Program-made: the position numbers and the translations under genes | The notes under the pieces: model-generated | The model's input: the letters and a program-made list of their open reading frames with translations, nothing else | The model's database searches: none | What the model was told of the DNA's origin: nothing | Source of the DNA: Enterobacteriaceae bacterium RIT691 | Lineage (GTDB): Bacteria; Pseudomonadota; Gammaproteobacteria; Enterobacterales; Enterobacteriaceae | Direction of reading: 5' to 3' | Length of the DNA stretch: 64,000 nt | NCBI GenBank assembly: GCA_009668205.1 | Contig: WJYM01000009.1 | Span: 143,500-207,499 of the forward strand | Shown: in pieces, positions 9,141 to 22,039 of the stretch | Position numbering within the stretch: the first letter of the stretch is position 1 | Layout of the letters: every line of letters begins with the position of its first letter

Positions 9141-10640
9141 ATGCCGCATCAAATCAAGAAGATGAGCCTGATTGGGCTGATATTAATGATCTTCACTTCG
9201 GTGTTTGGTTTTGCCAATAGCCCGTCAGCGTTTTATCTGATGGGTTACAGCGCCATGCCGTTTTATCTTTTTTCTGCGCTATTTTTCTTTATCCCGTTTG
9301 CCATGATGATGGCGGAAATGGGCTCAGCCTACCGCAAAGAAGAGGGCGGGATTTATTCCTGGATGAACAACAGCGTCGGGCCGCGCTTCGCGTTTATTGG
9401 CACCTTCATGTGGTTCTCCTCTTACGTGGTATGGATGGTGAGTACGGCGGCCAAAATTTGGGTTCCGCTCTCAACATTTTTGTTTGGTGCTGACAAAACG
9501 CAGAGCTGGGCACTGTTGGGGTTAACCTCAACCCAGACCATTGGCGTGCTTGCGGCGGCCTGGATGCTGCTGGTGACGTTTGTGGCGGTCAAAGGGATCA
9601 ACAAAATCGCCAAAATCACCGCCATTGGCGGCATTGCGGTGATGTGCCTGAATTTGGTATTGCTGCTGGTCAGCATGGCCATTCTGTGGCTCAACGGTGG
9701 CCATTTCGCTCAGCCGATGGATTTCAGTTCTTCACCTAACCCGCACTATCAGTCAGGGTTGGCGATGCTGTCGTTTGTGGTGTTTGCCATATTCGCGTAC
9801 GGCGGTATCGAAGCGGTAGGCGGCCTGGTGGATAAAACCGACAAGCCGGAAAAGAACTTCGCAAAAGGAATTATTATTGCCGCGTTGGTGATTTCGGTGG
9901 GCTACTCGCTGGCTATCGTTCTGTGGGGCGTGAGCGCCAACTGGCAGCAGGTGCTGAGCAACCACTCGACCAACCTTGGCAACATCACCTATGTGCTGAT
10001 GACCAGCCTCGGTACGACCTTCGGTCATGCTCTGAACCTGTCAGCGGAGGCGGCGACGCTGATGGGCGTCTGGTTCGCCCGTATTACCGGCCTGTCGATG
10101 TTCCTGGCGTACACCGGGGCGTTCTTCACCCTGAGCTATTCGCCGCTGAAAGCCATTATTCAGGGCACGCCAAAAGCGCTGTGGCCACGTCCAATGACCC
10201 GCCTGAATGCCAACGGTATGCCAGCAACGGCGATGTGGCTGCAGTGTCTGCTGGTGGGCGTGTTTATCCTGCTGGTGTCGTTTGGCGGGGATACGGCTTC
10301 TGCGTTTTATAACAAGCTGACGCTGATGGCTAACGTCTCGATGACGCTGCCGTACCTGTTCCTGACCCTGGCTTTCCCGTTCTTCAAAGCGAAGCAGGAT
10401 CTGGATCGTCCGTTTGTGATTTTCAAAAACCGTCGTTCGACGCTGACGGCGACGGTGATGGTGGTGTTGGTCGTCACGTTTGCCAATATCTTCACCATCA
10501 TTCAGCCGGTGGTTGAGGCTGGAGACTGGAGCAGTACGCTGTGGATGATCGGCGGGCCTATCTTCTTCTCTCTGTTAGCGCTGGCGATTTATGAAAACTA
10601 TCGCCGTACCGCCATCGAATGGACGCTTGTCGAAAGCTAA
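9141..10640 (+). CDS. yjeM: YjeM, inner-membrane APC-family transporter
   Basis: Predicted amino-acid/polyamine/organocation family transporter of 499 residues with about 12 membrane helices. The first helix has the APC-type segment LIGLILMIFTSVFGFANSPS, followed by EMGSAYRKEEGGIYSWM, a segment conserved in the glutamate/GABA-antiporter-like branch. Substrate is unknown. The start at 9141 gives the family N-terminus MPHQIKKMSLIG; the upstream ATG at 9114 adds nine residues without family support. It follows epmA as in E. coli; E. coli yjeN and yjeO, which come next there, are absent. Confidence 0.93.
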   Translation: MPHQIKKMSLIGLILMIFTSVFGFANSPSAFYLMGYSAMPFYLFSALFFFIPFAMMMAEMGSAYRKEEGGIYSWMNNSVGPRFAFIGTFMWFSSYVVWMVSTAAKIWVPLSTFLFGADKTQSWALLGLTSTQTIGVLAAAWMLLVTFVAVKGINKIAKITAIGGIAVMCLNLVLLLVSMAILWLNGGHFAQPMDFSSSPNPHYQSGLAMLSFVVFAIFAYGGIEAVGGLVDKTDKPEKNFAKGIIIAALVISVGYSLAIVLWGVSANWQQVLSNHSTNLGNITYVLMTSLGTTFGHALNLSAEAATLMGVWFARITGLSMFLAYTGAFFTLSYSPLKAIIQGTPKALWPRPMTRLNANGMPATAMWLQCLLVGVFILLVSFGGDTASAFYNKLTLMANVSMTLPYLFLTLAFPFFKAKQDLDRPFVIFKNRRSTLTATVMVVLVVTFANIFTIIQPVVEAGDWSSTLWMIGGPIFFSLLALAIYENYRRTAIEWTLVES

Positions 10641-10651
10641 GCGGACCTTCT

Positions 10652-10672
10652 GCCCGGCGGTTCTCGCCGGGC
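10652..10672. terminator. Stem-loop between convergent yjeM and mscM
   Basis: GCCCGGCG pairs perfectly with CGCCGGGC around five bases, placed between the two converging stops 44 bases apart. It may serve both strands; T runs are weak. Confidence 0.6.
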
Positions 10673-10684
10673 AAACTCACTGTC

Positions 10685-13600
10685 TTACAAACTGCCTGCG
10701 GTACGACCACGCCCTGTGGATGTCATCGTTTTCCCCATTTGCTTACCATTCAGGCTTTCCAGACGCATCTGGAACGGTGGGAATGGCATATCGATACCGT
10801 GCTCGCGGAAGCCCGCCAGAATCAGCTGGTGGATTTCATGACGCAGCGGCATGCGATGGCCCATCTCAGCGGCATAAATACGCAGTTCGAAAATTTGGAT
10901 CCCTTGCTGCAGGTCGACCAGGAAGACTTCCGGGGCCGGATTGTCGATAACCAGCGAGCACCGCTCAGCGGCGGTCATCAGGATTTGCGTGACTTCTTCA
11001 CTGTTGGCATCAGACGGTGCCGGCACGGTTAATACCACGCGGGTGACAGAGTCTGACAGCGACCAGTTGATGAACTGCTCGGTGATAAAGGCCTTGTTCG
11101 GCACGATAATCTCTTTGCGGTCCCAGTCGCTGATGGTGGTCGCTCGGGTATTGATTTTGGTCACGCTGCCGGTCAAATCACGGATAGTCACCGTATCGCC
11201 AATACGAATCGGTTTTTCAAACAGAATAATCAGGCCCGAGATAAAGTTGGCAAAAATCTCCTGCAGACCAAACCCAAGCCCGACACCGAGAGCAGCAACC
11301 AGCCACTGCAGTTTCGCCCATTCGATACCGATCATTGAGAACCCGACCAGACCACCAATCAGCATCAGCAGATATTTGGTGATGGTGGTGATGGCATAGC
11401 CGGTGCCCGGCGTCAGGCTGAGGTGCTGAAGGACCGCCAGCTCCAACAAAGCAGGGAGGTTGCGCACCAACTGCGTGGTAATGATAAACACCAAAATCGC
11501 AATCAGCACCGCGCCAAGCGTAATGGGCTCAAGGCTTTCTACCCCCTGCACCGTGGAAGTCACATCCCACAGGGAAATGTTTTCAAGGAAGCCGAATGCC
11601 GAGTGAATTTCCGACCACAGTACAATGACTGACACCAGCGCAATCAGCATCAGGATCGAACGTACCAGTCGCAGCGACTGGGCGCTGAGGGTGTCGAGAT
11701 CCACTTCAGCAATATCGACTTCCGGTGAGCCTTCCAGACTGGTGGTATGGTGTGGTTCTTCTTCGCCGCGAGCGCGATGAGCCAGCATTTCAGCCCGGCG
11801 ATGCTTTGCCCTGTCGAAGGCGATTCGACGTCGCTGGATGAGCATCCAGCGGCGGATCACGTGATAGATAACCAGCAGCAGGAACCAGATAGCCACCGAG
11901 GTTTCCAGCCTTGCCAATAGCGCTTTAGACGTTGCCAGGTAGCCGATCGCCGCGGCCAGAATGGCGACCAGCGGGGCGCCCATCAGCAGATTCCACAGCA
12001 GACGGTTAATCATGTTGTCGCCGTTGCCCTCTTTGTCGAGGTACAGCGAAACCCCCGCGCGCTTGAGGCTCAACGTCACTATCGCCAGTGCTCCGCAGAT
12101 TAGAATGAAGCAAAGCCTGCCCAGCGACGCGGAAAATTCACGATCGTGGAGATTATCGAACATGATCAGCGCCATGATCAGCGGCACGATAAGCCCGATG
12201 CTCATCAGGTAGTAGCGCATCGCTCGCGCCACCCGGTTACGCGGCCAGCCAAAGTGGGCGATGAACAGGCCATTTGGGCGAGCAAACGCGGCGCAAATCA
12301 TCACCACCCATAGCAGCGGAACGGTAGCGGTTACACCGTTACCAATCGCCACGGCCAGCGGGTAGGGCCATGCTTCCTGTAGGCCGTAGCCCAGCGTCAT
12401 CCACAGCACCGGCAGCGGAGAGGCCACCAAAATCGACCAGAAGACGGTGCGCAGCGTCAGCCAGAAGTGATCCTGCGTCACTTTCCCCACGCGGTTGCTG
12501 GAGCGTTCCAGGAAGCGGGTGAAGTGTTTGCGCGAGCTGATGCTGAAGCCAACCAGGATCAGCGCCGCAAACAGTGGGAGTAGCGTTTCTTTGCTGGTGA
12601 GCATCATCACCGAGGCTTTGCCCAGCTGGCTGAAGGTATCCAGCGAGATAAGGCGACGCAGGTCCTGAACGATTTCCAGCGGCCAGGCGAAAGTGATTGG
12701 GCTGACGTCCGACGTCCAGAACAGATAGCGGTGGGTGGCTTCGTTGATCTCTTTTAGCGCGTCTTCAAGCTGACTATTGGCGACTTTCAGCTTAGTCAGT
12801 TCCAGAATCAGCGTATCGCCGCCCTGCAGCAGAGAGTTGAGCAGATCGCGCTGGGTGCGAAGCTGAGCATCCAGGATACGGGACTCTTCCGCTGTGAGCG
12901 GCTGTCCGTCGGTCTGACGCAGCTGTGGCTGTTTGCTGAGTAAATCCTCATAACGCAGACGGTGCACGCGAAGCTGGGCCATTTCGGTATCCAACTGCTG
13001 CGGTTTTGGCATCTCAGGCAAACGGGCGACCTGCGCACGCAGGGCTTCACCGAGCAGATTCGATGACCCCAGCCATTGTGACTGTTCACGCAGGGTGTTG
13101 AGCGCCTGGCGCACCTGCAACGTCTGATTCGTGGCCTGGCGCTGCTGTGAGGCCACCAGATCCATCCGCTGCGCCTGTTGGTTCAGGGCCTGAGACAGAT
13201 CGCGGTTAATGGTGAACTGCTTCACGATGCTGGCGGGAAGATTGGCGCTGTTTTCAGCCAGTAATTCTGTGCTTTCCAGCGCTTTTTCGGCTTCGCGCTG
13301 ACGCTGGCTGTTGAGCTGGTTGCGCAGCGCCTGAAGATAGGTATCCAACTGCTCGCTTTGCTTTTGCGCCAGCTCCGAACGCATTCTCGCCAGCTCCTGG
13401 CGGTTGTTTGCCGAAAGCTGGGCAAGCTCCAGTTCATTCACCAGCGCTTTCAGTTTCGCTGATTCTGCCTGCAGGCTGAGGTTTTGCGCCTGGGCCGCGG
13501 TGCCGGTGGCCGTGCCTGCACGACGCTCAACGTCGTTCAACTGGCGACGCGCGTCGGTTTGCTGCTGAGGGAGTTGGTTCAGAGAGTCGGCGATTTCGCG

Positions 13601-13993
13601 GGCGCGCTCCTGCTCCTGCTGTGCCTGGCGGCTTTTTTCCAGCAGCTGACTGCTCACCTGCAGGATTTCCTGATTTAGCGCATCGGTCGTCAGCCCGGTC
13701 GGCACCTGACGCGGCTCATCGCTAAGCCTGGAAAGCTGAGTCCGGAGCGTCTGGGAAAGTTTAGGGAAGTTGTCGATCGACTGCTGATATTGCGTGGCGC
13801 GCTCAAGGGAACCTTTGCGTTCCTCAAGCGCGTTCAGCGCGGACTGGAGAGCGTCAACGGCTTCAGGCTGGGCGGGCTTTGCCGCCTTCGCCTGTTCCAG
13901 TTCTTGCTCGATTTGTTTGGCGTCGGGGGCGCTTGCTGCATACGCCCCCATGCTGAGGCACCAGGCCATCAGAAAAGTGATAATCAGGCGCAC
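10685..13993 (-). CDS. mscM: Miniconductance mechanosensitive channel MscM
   Basis: Large MscS-type channel (YjeP/MscM, KefA-like) that opens under membrane tension and releases solutes on hypo-osmotic shock. The 1102-residue protein begins with a signal peptide (MRLIITFLMAWCLSMGAYA). A long glutamine-rich periplasmic coiled-coil region follows, then about ten membrane helices, then the MscS pore helix (LGVGLGFGLQEIFANF) and beta domain (EKPIRIGDTVTIRDLTG) in the last quarter. It lies 18 bases after psd, as in the E. coli psd-mscM unit. Length is close to E. coli MscM (about 1107). Confidence 0.96.
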   Translation of the reverse strand: MRLIITFLMAWCLSMGAYAASAPDAKQIEQELEQAKAAKPAQPEAVDALQSALNALEERKGSLERATQYQQSIDNFPKLSQTLRTQLSRLSDEPRQVPTGLTTDALNQEILQVSSQLLEKSRQAQQEQERAREIADSLNQLPQQQTDARRQLNDVERRAGTATGTAAQAQNLSLQAESAKLKALVNELELAQLSANNRQELARMRSELAQKQSEQLDTYLQALRNQLNSQRQREAEKALESTELLAENSANLPASIVKQFTINRDLSQALNQQAQRMDLVASQQRQATNQTLQVRQALNTLREQSQWLGSSNLLGEALRAQVARLPEMPKPQQLDTEMAQLRVHRLRYEDLLSKQPQLRQTDGQPLTAEESRILDAQLRTQRDLLNSLLQGGDTLILELTKLKVANSQLEDALKEINEATHRYLFWTSDVSPITFAWPLEIVQDLRRLISLDTFSQLGKASVMMLTSKETLLPLFAALILVGFSISSRKHFTRFLERSSNRVGKVTQDHFWLTLRTVFWSILVASPLPVLWMTLGYGLQEAWPYPLAVAIGNGVTATVPLLWVVMICAAFARPNGLFIAHFGWPRNRVARAMRYYLMSIGLIVPLIMALIMFDNLHDREFSASLGRLCFILICGALAIVTLSLKRAGVSLYLDKEGNGDNMINRLLWNLLMGAPLVAILAAAIGYLATSKALLARLETSVAIWFLLLVIYHVIRRWMLIQRRRIAFDRAKHRRAEMLAHRARGEEEPHHTTSLEGSPEVDIAEVDLDTLSAQSLRLVRSILMLIALVSVIVLWSEIHSAFGFLENISLWDVTSTVQGVESLEPITLGAVLIAILVFIITTQLVRNLPALLELAVLQHLSLTPGTGYAITTITKYLLMLIGGLVGFSMIGIEWAKLQWLVAALGVGLGFGLQEIFANFISGLIILFEKPIRIGDTVTIRDLTGSVTKINTRATTISDWDRKEIIVPNKAFITEQFINWSLSDSVTRVVLTVPAPSDANSEEVTQILMTAAERCSLVIDNPAPEVFLVDLQQGIQIFELRIYAAEMGHRMPLRHEIHQLILAGFREHGIDMPFPPFQMRLESLNGKQMGKTMTSTGRGRTAGSL

Positions 13994-14011
13994 GTCAGCG
14001 GTCCTTCTAAG

Positions 14012-14974
14012 TTAGCCTTGATCTTTATCGTCAACCAACGGGTTGGCGTCGTGTTCTGCTTTAATCTCTTTTTCCACCACCGGTGCTTCGGTTTCTGGCG
14101 CGACGAACGCTTCGGTCGACACGGCCAGCGGAAGGCCAAGTTTAGTCACAGAGAGGCTTTCGAGCTGTTCAGCCAACTGTACTTTGCCCGGTGCGAACAG
14201 GTTGATTACGGTCGACCCCAGCTTGAAGCGACCCATTTCCTGACCCTTCAGCAGAGCCACAGAACCTTCGCTCTCACCCTCAGGCCAGGTCCAGCGTTTG
14301 ATGACGCCTTCGCGTGGTGGCGTAATGGTGCCAGCCCAAACGGTTTCGATGCTGCCAACGATGGTTGCACCCACCAGAATCTGTGCCATTGGGCCAAATT
14401 CAGTGTCGAACAGGCAGATGACGCGCTCATTACGGGCAAACAGGTTTGGTACGTTTTGCGCGGTCAGGTGGTTGACGGAGAACAGATCGCCCGGTACGTA
14501 AATCATTTCGCGCAGGATACCGTTGCATGGCATATGCACGCGGTGATAGTCACGCGGAGAGAGATACGTGGTTGCAAACGAACCGTTGCGGAAGAGGTCC
14601 GCCATCAGGTAGTTGCCCGCCAGCAGCGCTTCCAGGCTATAGTTGTGGCCTTTAGCCTGCAAAATTTTGTCGTCTTCAATTTTGCCAAGCTGGCTGATAA
14701 CGCCATCGGCAGGCATCACCAGGACGTTCGGATCGGTGTTCACTGGGCGTACGTCTTCACGAAGCGGGCGCACGAAGAAATCGTTAAAGGTGCGATAGCT
14801 CGCAGTATCCGGCTTCTGCGCCTCTTTCATGTCGACCTTGTAAAATTTGACGAACAGGTCAATCACCAGCTTGGTCAGCCAGCCTGCTCGTTTGCTCGCG
14901 CCCCAGCCAGCGAGGCGCGTAAGCCACAGTTTCGGCAGAATGTATTGAAGCGAAAGTTTAAATGCGTTTAACAA
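14012..14974 (-). CDS. psd: Phosphatidylserine decarboxylase proenzyme
   Basis: Makes phosphatidylethanolamine from phosphatidylserine at the inner membrane. The 320-residue proenzyme contains the self-cleavage motif LGST at residues 252-255; cleavage between Gly253 and Ser254 creates the pyruvoyl group of the alpha chain. Catalytic-domain segments [13 protein letters not shown] and [13 protein letters not shown] are present. The C-terminal tail after the alpha chain is charged and variable, as in other enterobacteria. It is upstream of mscM on the same strand. Confidence 0.98.
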   Translation of the reverse strand: MLNAFKLSLQYILPKLWLTRLAGWGASKRAGWLTKLVIDLFVKFYKVDMKEAQKPDTASYRTFNDFFVRPLREDVRPVNTDPNVLVMPADGVISQLGKIEDDKILQAKGHNYSLEALLAGNYLMADLFRNGSFATTYLSPRDYHRVHMPCNGILREMIYVPGDLFSVNHLTAQNVPNLFARNERVICLFDTEFGPMAQILVGATIVGSIETVWAGTITPPREGVIKRWTWPEGESEGSVALLKGQEMGRFKLGSTVINLFAPGKVQLAEQLESLSVTKLGLPLAVSTEAFVAPETEAPVVEKEIKAEHDANPLVDDKDQG

Positions 14975-15067
14975 GGTAGCCTCCAGGCCAGTGTTGTGTC
15001 GATACAGCAGGCTCTTTCCGAGCCTTTTAGAAAAGGGGGCTGATTCTATCGGCGTTCAGCTTAATTG

Positions 15068-16120
15068 TCAGTCGTCGGTTTCAGAAAAGCTTTTACGCGT
15101 TTTTACCTGGGACATGGTTTCCAGAATGCGATGATAGTTTTCAAAACGGGTTTCGGCGATTTCCCCTTTTTCGACGGCTTCACGGATGGCGCAGCCCGGA
15201 TCGTTGTCGTGTTTGCAGTCGCGATACTTGCAGTCGCCAAGGTAGTCCTGGAATTCGACAAAGCCGTTAAAGATCTGTTCCGGTTCCAGATGCCAGAGAC
15301 CAAACTCACGCACGCCAGGGGAGTCAATTACATCGCCGCCGTGCGGGAAGTGATACAGCCGTGCCGCAGTGGTGGTGTGTTGACCGAGGCCAGAGTTATC
15401 GGAAACGTCGTTGGTCAGGATCTCTTCCTGCAGGCCCAGCAGGGCGTTCAGCAGGCTTGATTTACCCACGCCAGACTGGCCCGCAAAGATGCTGATGCGG
15501 TCAGTCAGCGCTTCTTCAAGCGGCTTCAGGCCGTTTTGCGTGCGGCTGGACACCATCAGTACGCGGTAGCCAATCTTGCGGTAGATATCCATCTGCTCGT
15601 TGACGAAAGCCATGCCATCTTCATCCAGCAGATCGATTTTATTGAGTACGATAATAGGGTCAACGCCGAGCGTTTCGCAGGCCACCAGATATCTGTCGAT
15701 AATATTGAGTGACAGCTCCGGCAGAATGGCCGAAACGATAATAATCTGGTCGATATTGGCGGCGATCGGTTTCACGCCGTCATAAACATCAGGGCGCGTC
15801 AGCACGGTGGTGCGTTCGTGAACTGCCTCGACGATGCCTTTGACTTTTACACCCTCTGCCGCGGCTTTGCCTGGACGCCAGACGACACGGTCGCCGGTGA
15901 CCAGCGAGCGAATGGTGCGACGGATGTTGCAGCGGTGAATATCGCCGTCAGCGGACTCCACATCGGCATGCATGCCGAAGCGGCTGATGACGATGCCTTC
16001 AGACGCTTCGCCAAACAGGTTGTCATCGAAATCGGCCTTCTCCGAAGTCGTTTTAAGGCGGCGCTGGTGGTTTGCTTTAACGCGGCGCTGTTGACCTTTG
16101 GAGAGTTTATTTTTACTCAA
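15068..16120 (-). CDS. rsgA: Small ribosomal subunit biogenesis GTPase RsgA
   Basis: Circularly permuted GTPase that helps late maturation of the 30S subunit. The 350-residue protein has an N-terminal OB fold, G4 (NKID, 160-163) before G1 (GQSGVGKSS, 214-222) and G3 (DSPG, 266-269). A C-terminal zinc site uses Cys297, Cys302, His304 and Cys310. I chose the TTG at 16118-16120: AGGAG lies nine bases upstream and it gives the E. coli start [13 protein letters not shown]. An upstream ATG would add 17 residues. Divergent from orn. Confidence 0.97.
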   Translation of the reverse strand: MSKNKLSKGQQRRVKANHQRRLKTTSEKADFDDNLFGEASEGIVISRFGMHADVESADGDIHRCNIRRTIRSLVTGDRVVWRPGKAAAEGVKVKGIVEAVHERTTVLTRPDVYDGVKPIAANIDQIIIVSAILPELSLNIIDRYLVACETLGVDPIIVLNKIDLLDEDGMAFVNEQMDIYRKIGYRVLMVSSRTQNGLKPLEEALTDRISIFAGQSGVGKSSLLNALLGLQEEILTNDVSDNSGLGQHTTTAARLYHFPHGGDVIDSPGVREFGLWHLEPEQIFNGFVEFQDYLGDCKYRDCKHDNDPGCAIREAVEKGEIAETRFENYHRILETMSQVKTRKSFSETDD

Positions 16121-16228
16121 TCGGGCTGGCTCCTGGTATCGCCCCGCAGGGGCAAAACCTCTATGATACACGCTATTTTAGATGAATATAGTCACTGTCG
16201 TGGTGACCTGAGAAGGGTGGAAAATAAC

Positions 16229-16774
16229 ATGAGTGCAGATGAAAACAACCTCATTTGGATTGATCTTGAAATGACAGGCCTGGATCCCGAGCGCGATCGC
16301 ATTATTGAGATTGCCACGCTCGTGACGGATGCCAACCTGAACATTCTGGCTGAAGGACCAACCATTGCTGTGCATCAGTCTGACGCACAGCTGGCGCTGA
16401 TGGATGATTGGAACGTACGCACCCATACCGGCAGCGGCTTGGTTGAGCGTGTGAAAGCCAGCACTCAGGACGATCGCGCGGCAGAACTGGCGACTATCGA
16501 ATTTTTGAAACAGTGGGTGCCAGCAGGGAAGTCGCCTATCTGTGGTAACAGCATCGGCCAGGATCGCCGCTTCCTGTTTAAGTATATGCCGGAACTGGAA
16601 GAGTACTTCCACTACCGTTACCTGGACGTCAGCACCCTGAAAGAGCTGGCTCGTCGCTGGAAACCTGAAATCCTTGACGGCTTTAAGAAGCAGGGGACCC
16701 ACCAGGCGATGGACGATATCCGCGAATCCGTTGCTGAGCTTAGCTATTACCGTGAGCATTTTATTCAGCTTTGA
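16229..16774 (+). CDS. orn: Oligoribonuclease Orn
   Basis: DEDDh 3'-to-5' exoribonuclease that degrades very short RNAs, including pGpG, and is essential in E. coli. The 181-residue protein shows WIDLEMTG with Asp12 and Glu14, IGQDRRF with the third acidic residue, and HQAMDDI near the C-terminus with the catalytic histidine and last aspartate. The ATG at 16229 gives the family start [15 protein letters not shown]; an upstream open frame is antisense to rsgA and rejected. Confidence 0.98.
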   Translation: MSADENNLIWIDLEMTGLDPERDRIIEIATLVTDANLNILAEGPTIAVHQSDAQLALMDDWNVRTHTGSGLVERVKASTQDDRAAELATIEFLKQWVPAGKSPICGNSIGQDRRFLFKYMPELEEYFHYRYLDVSTLKELARRWKPEILDGFKKQGTHQAMDDIRESVAELSYYREHFIQL

Positions 16775-16785
16775 TAGGCGTGTTT

Positions 16786-16815
16786 GCCGGGAAAGGTCGC
16801 CTGACCCGGCTTTTT
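16786..16815 (+). terminator. REP-like terminator after orn
   Basis: GCCGGG and CCCGGC close a hairpin 11 bases after the orn stop, followed by five T. The arms resemble the ends of enterobacterial REP elements. Confidence 0.7.
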
Positions 16816-16899
16816 AACGCCTTTTTGGCGTAAAAACGCGCAATGCGATTAATATTGCGACACTTGAACTAAATTTCGAAAAAAATGGTTTGAGGGGGG

Positions 16900-16927
16900 T
16901 TGCAGCTAAAAGGATTTCTCGTATAAT
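16900..16927 (+). promoter_or_regulatory. Promoter of the tRNA-Gly cluster
   Basis: TTGCAG (16900-16905) and a consensus TATAAT (16922-16927) are 16 bases apart. An A-rich stretch upstream may act as an UP element, and the GC-rich GCGCCTCCCG after the -10 is typical of stringently controlled stable-RNA promoters. Confidence 0.85.
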
Positions 16928-16976
16928 GCGCCTCCCGTAACGACAGAGAATTACACGTTACGACAGCAACAAATTT

Positions 16977-17052
<76 letters not shown>

Positions 17053-17088
17053 AAATTTGAAAAATGTCGCAAGACATGCACCACCCAA

Positions 17089-17164
<76 letters not shown>

Positions 17165-17200
17165 AAATTTGAAAGGTGTCGCAAGACACGCACCACCCAA

Positions 17201-17276
<76 letters not shown>

Positions 17277-17297
17277 AATTTTCTTTACTCTCCTTTT

Positions 17298-17533
17298 TTA
17301 TCCACAGCGTAAAACACGTTGGGGACGATTTTCGTTTCCATCTAAAAAGTGTTGTAAACAGACTTATCCACAGTTATGCGCCTCTCATCAGAAAGACCAA
17401 AAGCTTCAAGTTGTGAATAATAAATCCATAACCTTTTGTATTTTATGCCTTAAATAAGGTTTCAAATTGTTATGACGATCACTTGACGATTTTTGGTACG
17501 TTGAATTGCAATGTGTTTTTATTTTTATTCACA
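17298..17533. other. datA-like DnaA-box cluster between glyVXY and queG
   Basis: Four perfect matches to the DnaA box TTATNCACA occur in this noncoding stretch. They are TTATCCACA at 17298-17306 and 17364-17372, the reverse form TGTGAATAA at 17412-17420, and TTATTCACA at 17525-17533. A one-mismatch box (TGTGAATGA) overlaps the queG side. A near-match to the IHF consensus lies at 17460-17472 (12 of 13). E. coli datA, the locus that titrates DnaA and promotes DnaA-ATP hydrolysis with IHF, lies next to glyVXY. Function here is inferred. Confidence 0.75.
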
Positions 17534-17547
17534 GCCTGTGAATGAAA

Positions 17548-18685
17548 TCAGGCATCCCTCGGCAGACCTTTTTCAATCACCCTGACCAAACGTTGCTTTT
17601 GCGGTAGCTGCACTTCAACAATGCAGGCATTCCGCTTCTCAATTTGCTGCGCAATCGCCCATTCAATGTGTTCGTCGAGCAGCGAGTGCTCACCCCGACG
17701 GCTTTCCAGCGCCTGAAGATGACGTTCATCCCAGGGGGCATTACCCAATGCCACGCTGATATTACGCAGCCAGCGCAGATGCCCGATGCGGCGAATCGGC
17801 GAGCCTTCGGTGACTTTCAGAAAATGGGCTTCACTCCAGGCAAACAGCTCAATCAATTCGGGGGCGTGCAGGGCTTTACGCGGGCTGAAATCGTCTTCTG
17901 CGGTTAATTGTGAATAACGATTCCACGGACAAATCAGCTGGCAGTCATCGCAACCATAGATTCGGTTGCCCATCAGCGGGCGAAATTCTTCCGGGATAGC
18001 CCCTTCCAGCTCAATGGTCAGATAAGAAATACAGCGGCGTGCATCCACCGTGTAGGGCTCGACAATCGCCCCTGTCGGGCAGATGGTCATGCAGGCCACG
18101 CAGCGGCCGCAGGCTTCTTCCACTGGTTTATCAACAGGTAACGGAAGATCGATCAGCAACTCACCGAGGAAAAAAAAGGAACCGGCGTCACGGCTCAGGA
18201 TCAGCGAGTGCTTCCCTGTCCAGCCAAGCCCGGCTTTTTCGGCGATAGGCCGCTCCAGAACAGGCGCAGAATCGACAAAAGGTCTAAAATTCAGCGAGGC
18301 ACACTGTTCCTGAATTTTTTCGCCGAGTTTCTTGAGGCGGTTACGCAACAGCTTATGATAATCACGCCCGAGGGCATAACGGCTGACGTAGCCAAGCGAG
18401 GGATTTTTCAGGGTGCTGGCAAACTTCGCATGAGCAGGCAGATAGTTCATTCGCACGCTGATCACGCGAAGCGTACCGGGCAGCAGTTCATGAGGGCGCG
18501 CGCGCAGCATACCGTGACGCGCCATCCACTCCATTTCGCCATGGTATTGTTTGTCCAGCCAGGCCTGCAGTTTGGGCTCAGAATCGCTGAGGTCGGTGTC
18601 GGTAATCCCGACGTGTTGGAAGCCGAGCTCATTGCCCCACTGTTTGATGTTTTGCGCTAATTGATTGAGATCGAGGGGCTGTGAC

Positions 18686-18687
<2 letters not shown>
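17548..18687 (-). CDS. queG: Epoxyqueuosine reductase QueG
   Basis: Last step of queuosine synthesis: reduction of epoxyqueuosine in tRNA, using cobalamin and two [4Fe-4S] clusters. The 379-residue protein has two ferredoxin-like cysteine sets, CGRCVACMTICPTGAI and CDDCQLICPWNRY, and a C-terminal HEAT-like segment. The ATG at 18685-18687 gives the E. coli-like start MSQPLDLNQLAQ; the open frame extends 16 codons further into nnr but without support. Its start codon overlaps the divergent nnr start by two bases. Confidence 0.97.
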
Positions 18688-20666
<1,979 letters not shown>

Positions 20667-20682
20667 CCTGAGGGATGGCGGG

Positions 20683-22029
20683 ATGATTTATCGCGTTACA
20701 AGTTGGTTAGTGGCAAGCCTGCTGCTCATTTGCCTGCAGGCGACGGCGGCAAGTTTATCCGACATCCAGGTCTCTAACGGAGACAAGCAGGCCCGGATTA
20801 CATTCAGTTTTATGGGCGATCCGGACTACTCGTTTTCTCAGGAAGGGAAACGCAGCGTTGCGCTCGACATCAAGCAGACCGGTGTGATTCAGGGGCTGCC
20901 GCTGAATTTTAGTGGCAACAATCTGGTGAGAAGCATTCGCTCGGGTACGCCGAAGGATGCGGAATCCCTGCGGCTGGTCGTGGATTTAACCGGCGACGGT
21001 AAAACCCGCGCGGTGAAGCAGCAGAATGGCGCGAATTACACGGTGGTGTTCACCATCAATGCTGATGCACCACCGCCGCCGCCACCTCCTCCTCCGGTTG
21101 TGGCAAAGCGTGTGGAAACACCTGCGGTGGCCGTGGCCCCGCGTCCTTCGGAACCGCCGCGCAATCCGTTTAAAAGCCAGAACGATCGCCTGACCAGCGT
21201 GACCAGCAGCAATACGGAAACGCGCCCTGCAGCGCGTGCACGTACCGCCAGCGTCACGGGGGATAAAGTGATTATCGCCATTGATGCCGGACACGGCGGA
21301 CAGGATCCTGGCGCTATTGGGCCTGGGGGAACGAAAGAGAAAAACGTGACCATCCTGATCGCCCGTAAACTGCGTGCGCTGCTGAATGACGATCCGATGT
21401 TCAAGGGCGTGCTGACGCGTGATGGCGACTACTTTATCTCGGTGATGGGCCGCTCGGATGTGGCGCGTAAGCAAAACGCGAACTTCCTGGTCTCGATTCA
21501 CGCCGATGCTGCACCTAATCGTGATGCCACAGGGGCTTCTGTCTGGGTGCTGTCTAACCGTCGCGCAAATAGCGAAATGGCCGGTTGGCTCGAACAGCAC
21601 GAGAAGCAGTCGGAGCTATTGGGTGGCGCGGGTGATGTCCTGGCGAACAGCCAGTCCGATCCTTACCTGAGCCAGGCGGTGCTGGATTTACAATTCGGTC
21701 ATTCCCAGCGCGTCGGGTATGATGTGGCCGTCGATGTGTTAAGCCAGCTGCAGCGGGTCGGGAATATCCATAAGCGCCGTCCTGAGCATGCCAGCCTGGG
21801 CGTTCTGCGTTCACCGGATATCCCCTCCATCCTTGTTGAAACCGGTTTTATCAGCAACAACAGCGAGGAACGTCTGCTGGGCAGCGACAGTTACCAACAG
21901 CAGATAGCGGAAGCTATCTACAACGGACTGCGCAATTACTTCGATCAACATCCGTTGCAGAACGGGCCGCGCGGTGAGTCGTCACAAACTGCCAGCGCGA
22001 CGGCCCCTGGCGGAACCTTAATTAACTAA
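20683..22029 (+). CDS. amiB: N-acetylmuramoyl-L-alanine amidase AmiB
   Basis: Periplasmic amidase that cuts septal peptidoglycan during daughter-cell separation, activated by EnvC. The 448-residue protein has a signal peptide (1-22), an AMIN domain (about 25-125), a linker with nine consecutive prolines, and an Amidase_3 zinc domain (about 195-415) beginning [16 protein letters not shown] with the metal histidine and glutamate region. The proline run is a typical EF-P-dependent stall site. It lies between tsaE and mutL, 10 bases before the latter. Confidence 0.97.
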   Translation: MIYRVTSWLVASLLLICLQATAASLSDIQVSNGDKQARITFSFMGDPDYSFSQEGKRSVALDIKQTGVIQGLPLNFSGNNLVRSIRSGTPKDAESLRLVVDLTGDGKTRAVKQQNGANYTVVFTINADAPPPPPPPPPVVAKRVETPAVAVAPRPSEPPRNPFKSQNDRLTSVTSSNTETRPAARARTASVTGDKVIIAIDAGHGGQDPGAIGPGGTKEKNVTILIARKLRALLNDDPMFKGVLTRDGDYFISVMGRSDVARKQNANFLVSIHADAAPNRDATGASVWVLSNRRANSEMAGWLEQHEKQSELLGGAGDVLANSQSDPYLSQAVLDLQFGHSQRVGYDVAVDVLSQLQRVGNIHKRRPEHASLGVLRSPDIPSILVETGFISNNSEERLLGSDSYQQQIAEAIYNGLRNYFDQHPLQNGPRGESSQTASATAPGGTLIN

Positions 22030-22039
22030 GGAGCACTTC

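Noticed and set aside
13790..14971. A 393-codon plus-strand open frame across mscM and psd
   Set aside because: Antisense to two well-supported genes, with no recognisable domain.
15010..15028. GGCTC/GAGCC hairpin with TTTT between rsgA and psd
   Set aside because: Orientation is wrong for the minus-strand genes around it and the stem is only 5 bp.
15818..16228. N-terminal extension of Orn
   Set aside because: It lies antisense to rsgA and adds sequence not found in oligoribonuclease.
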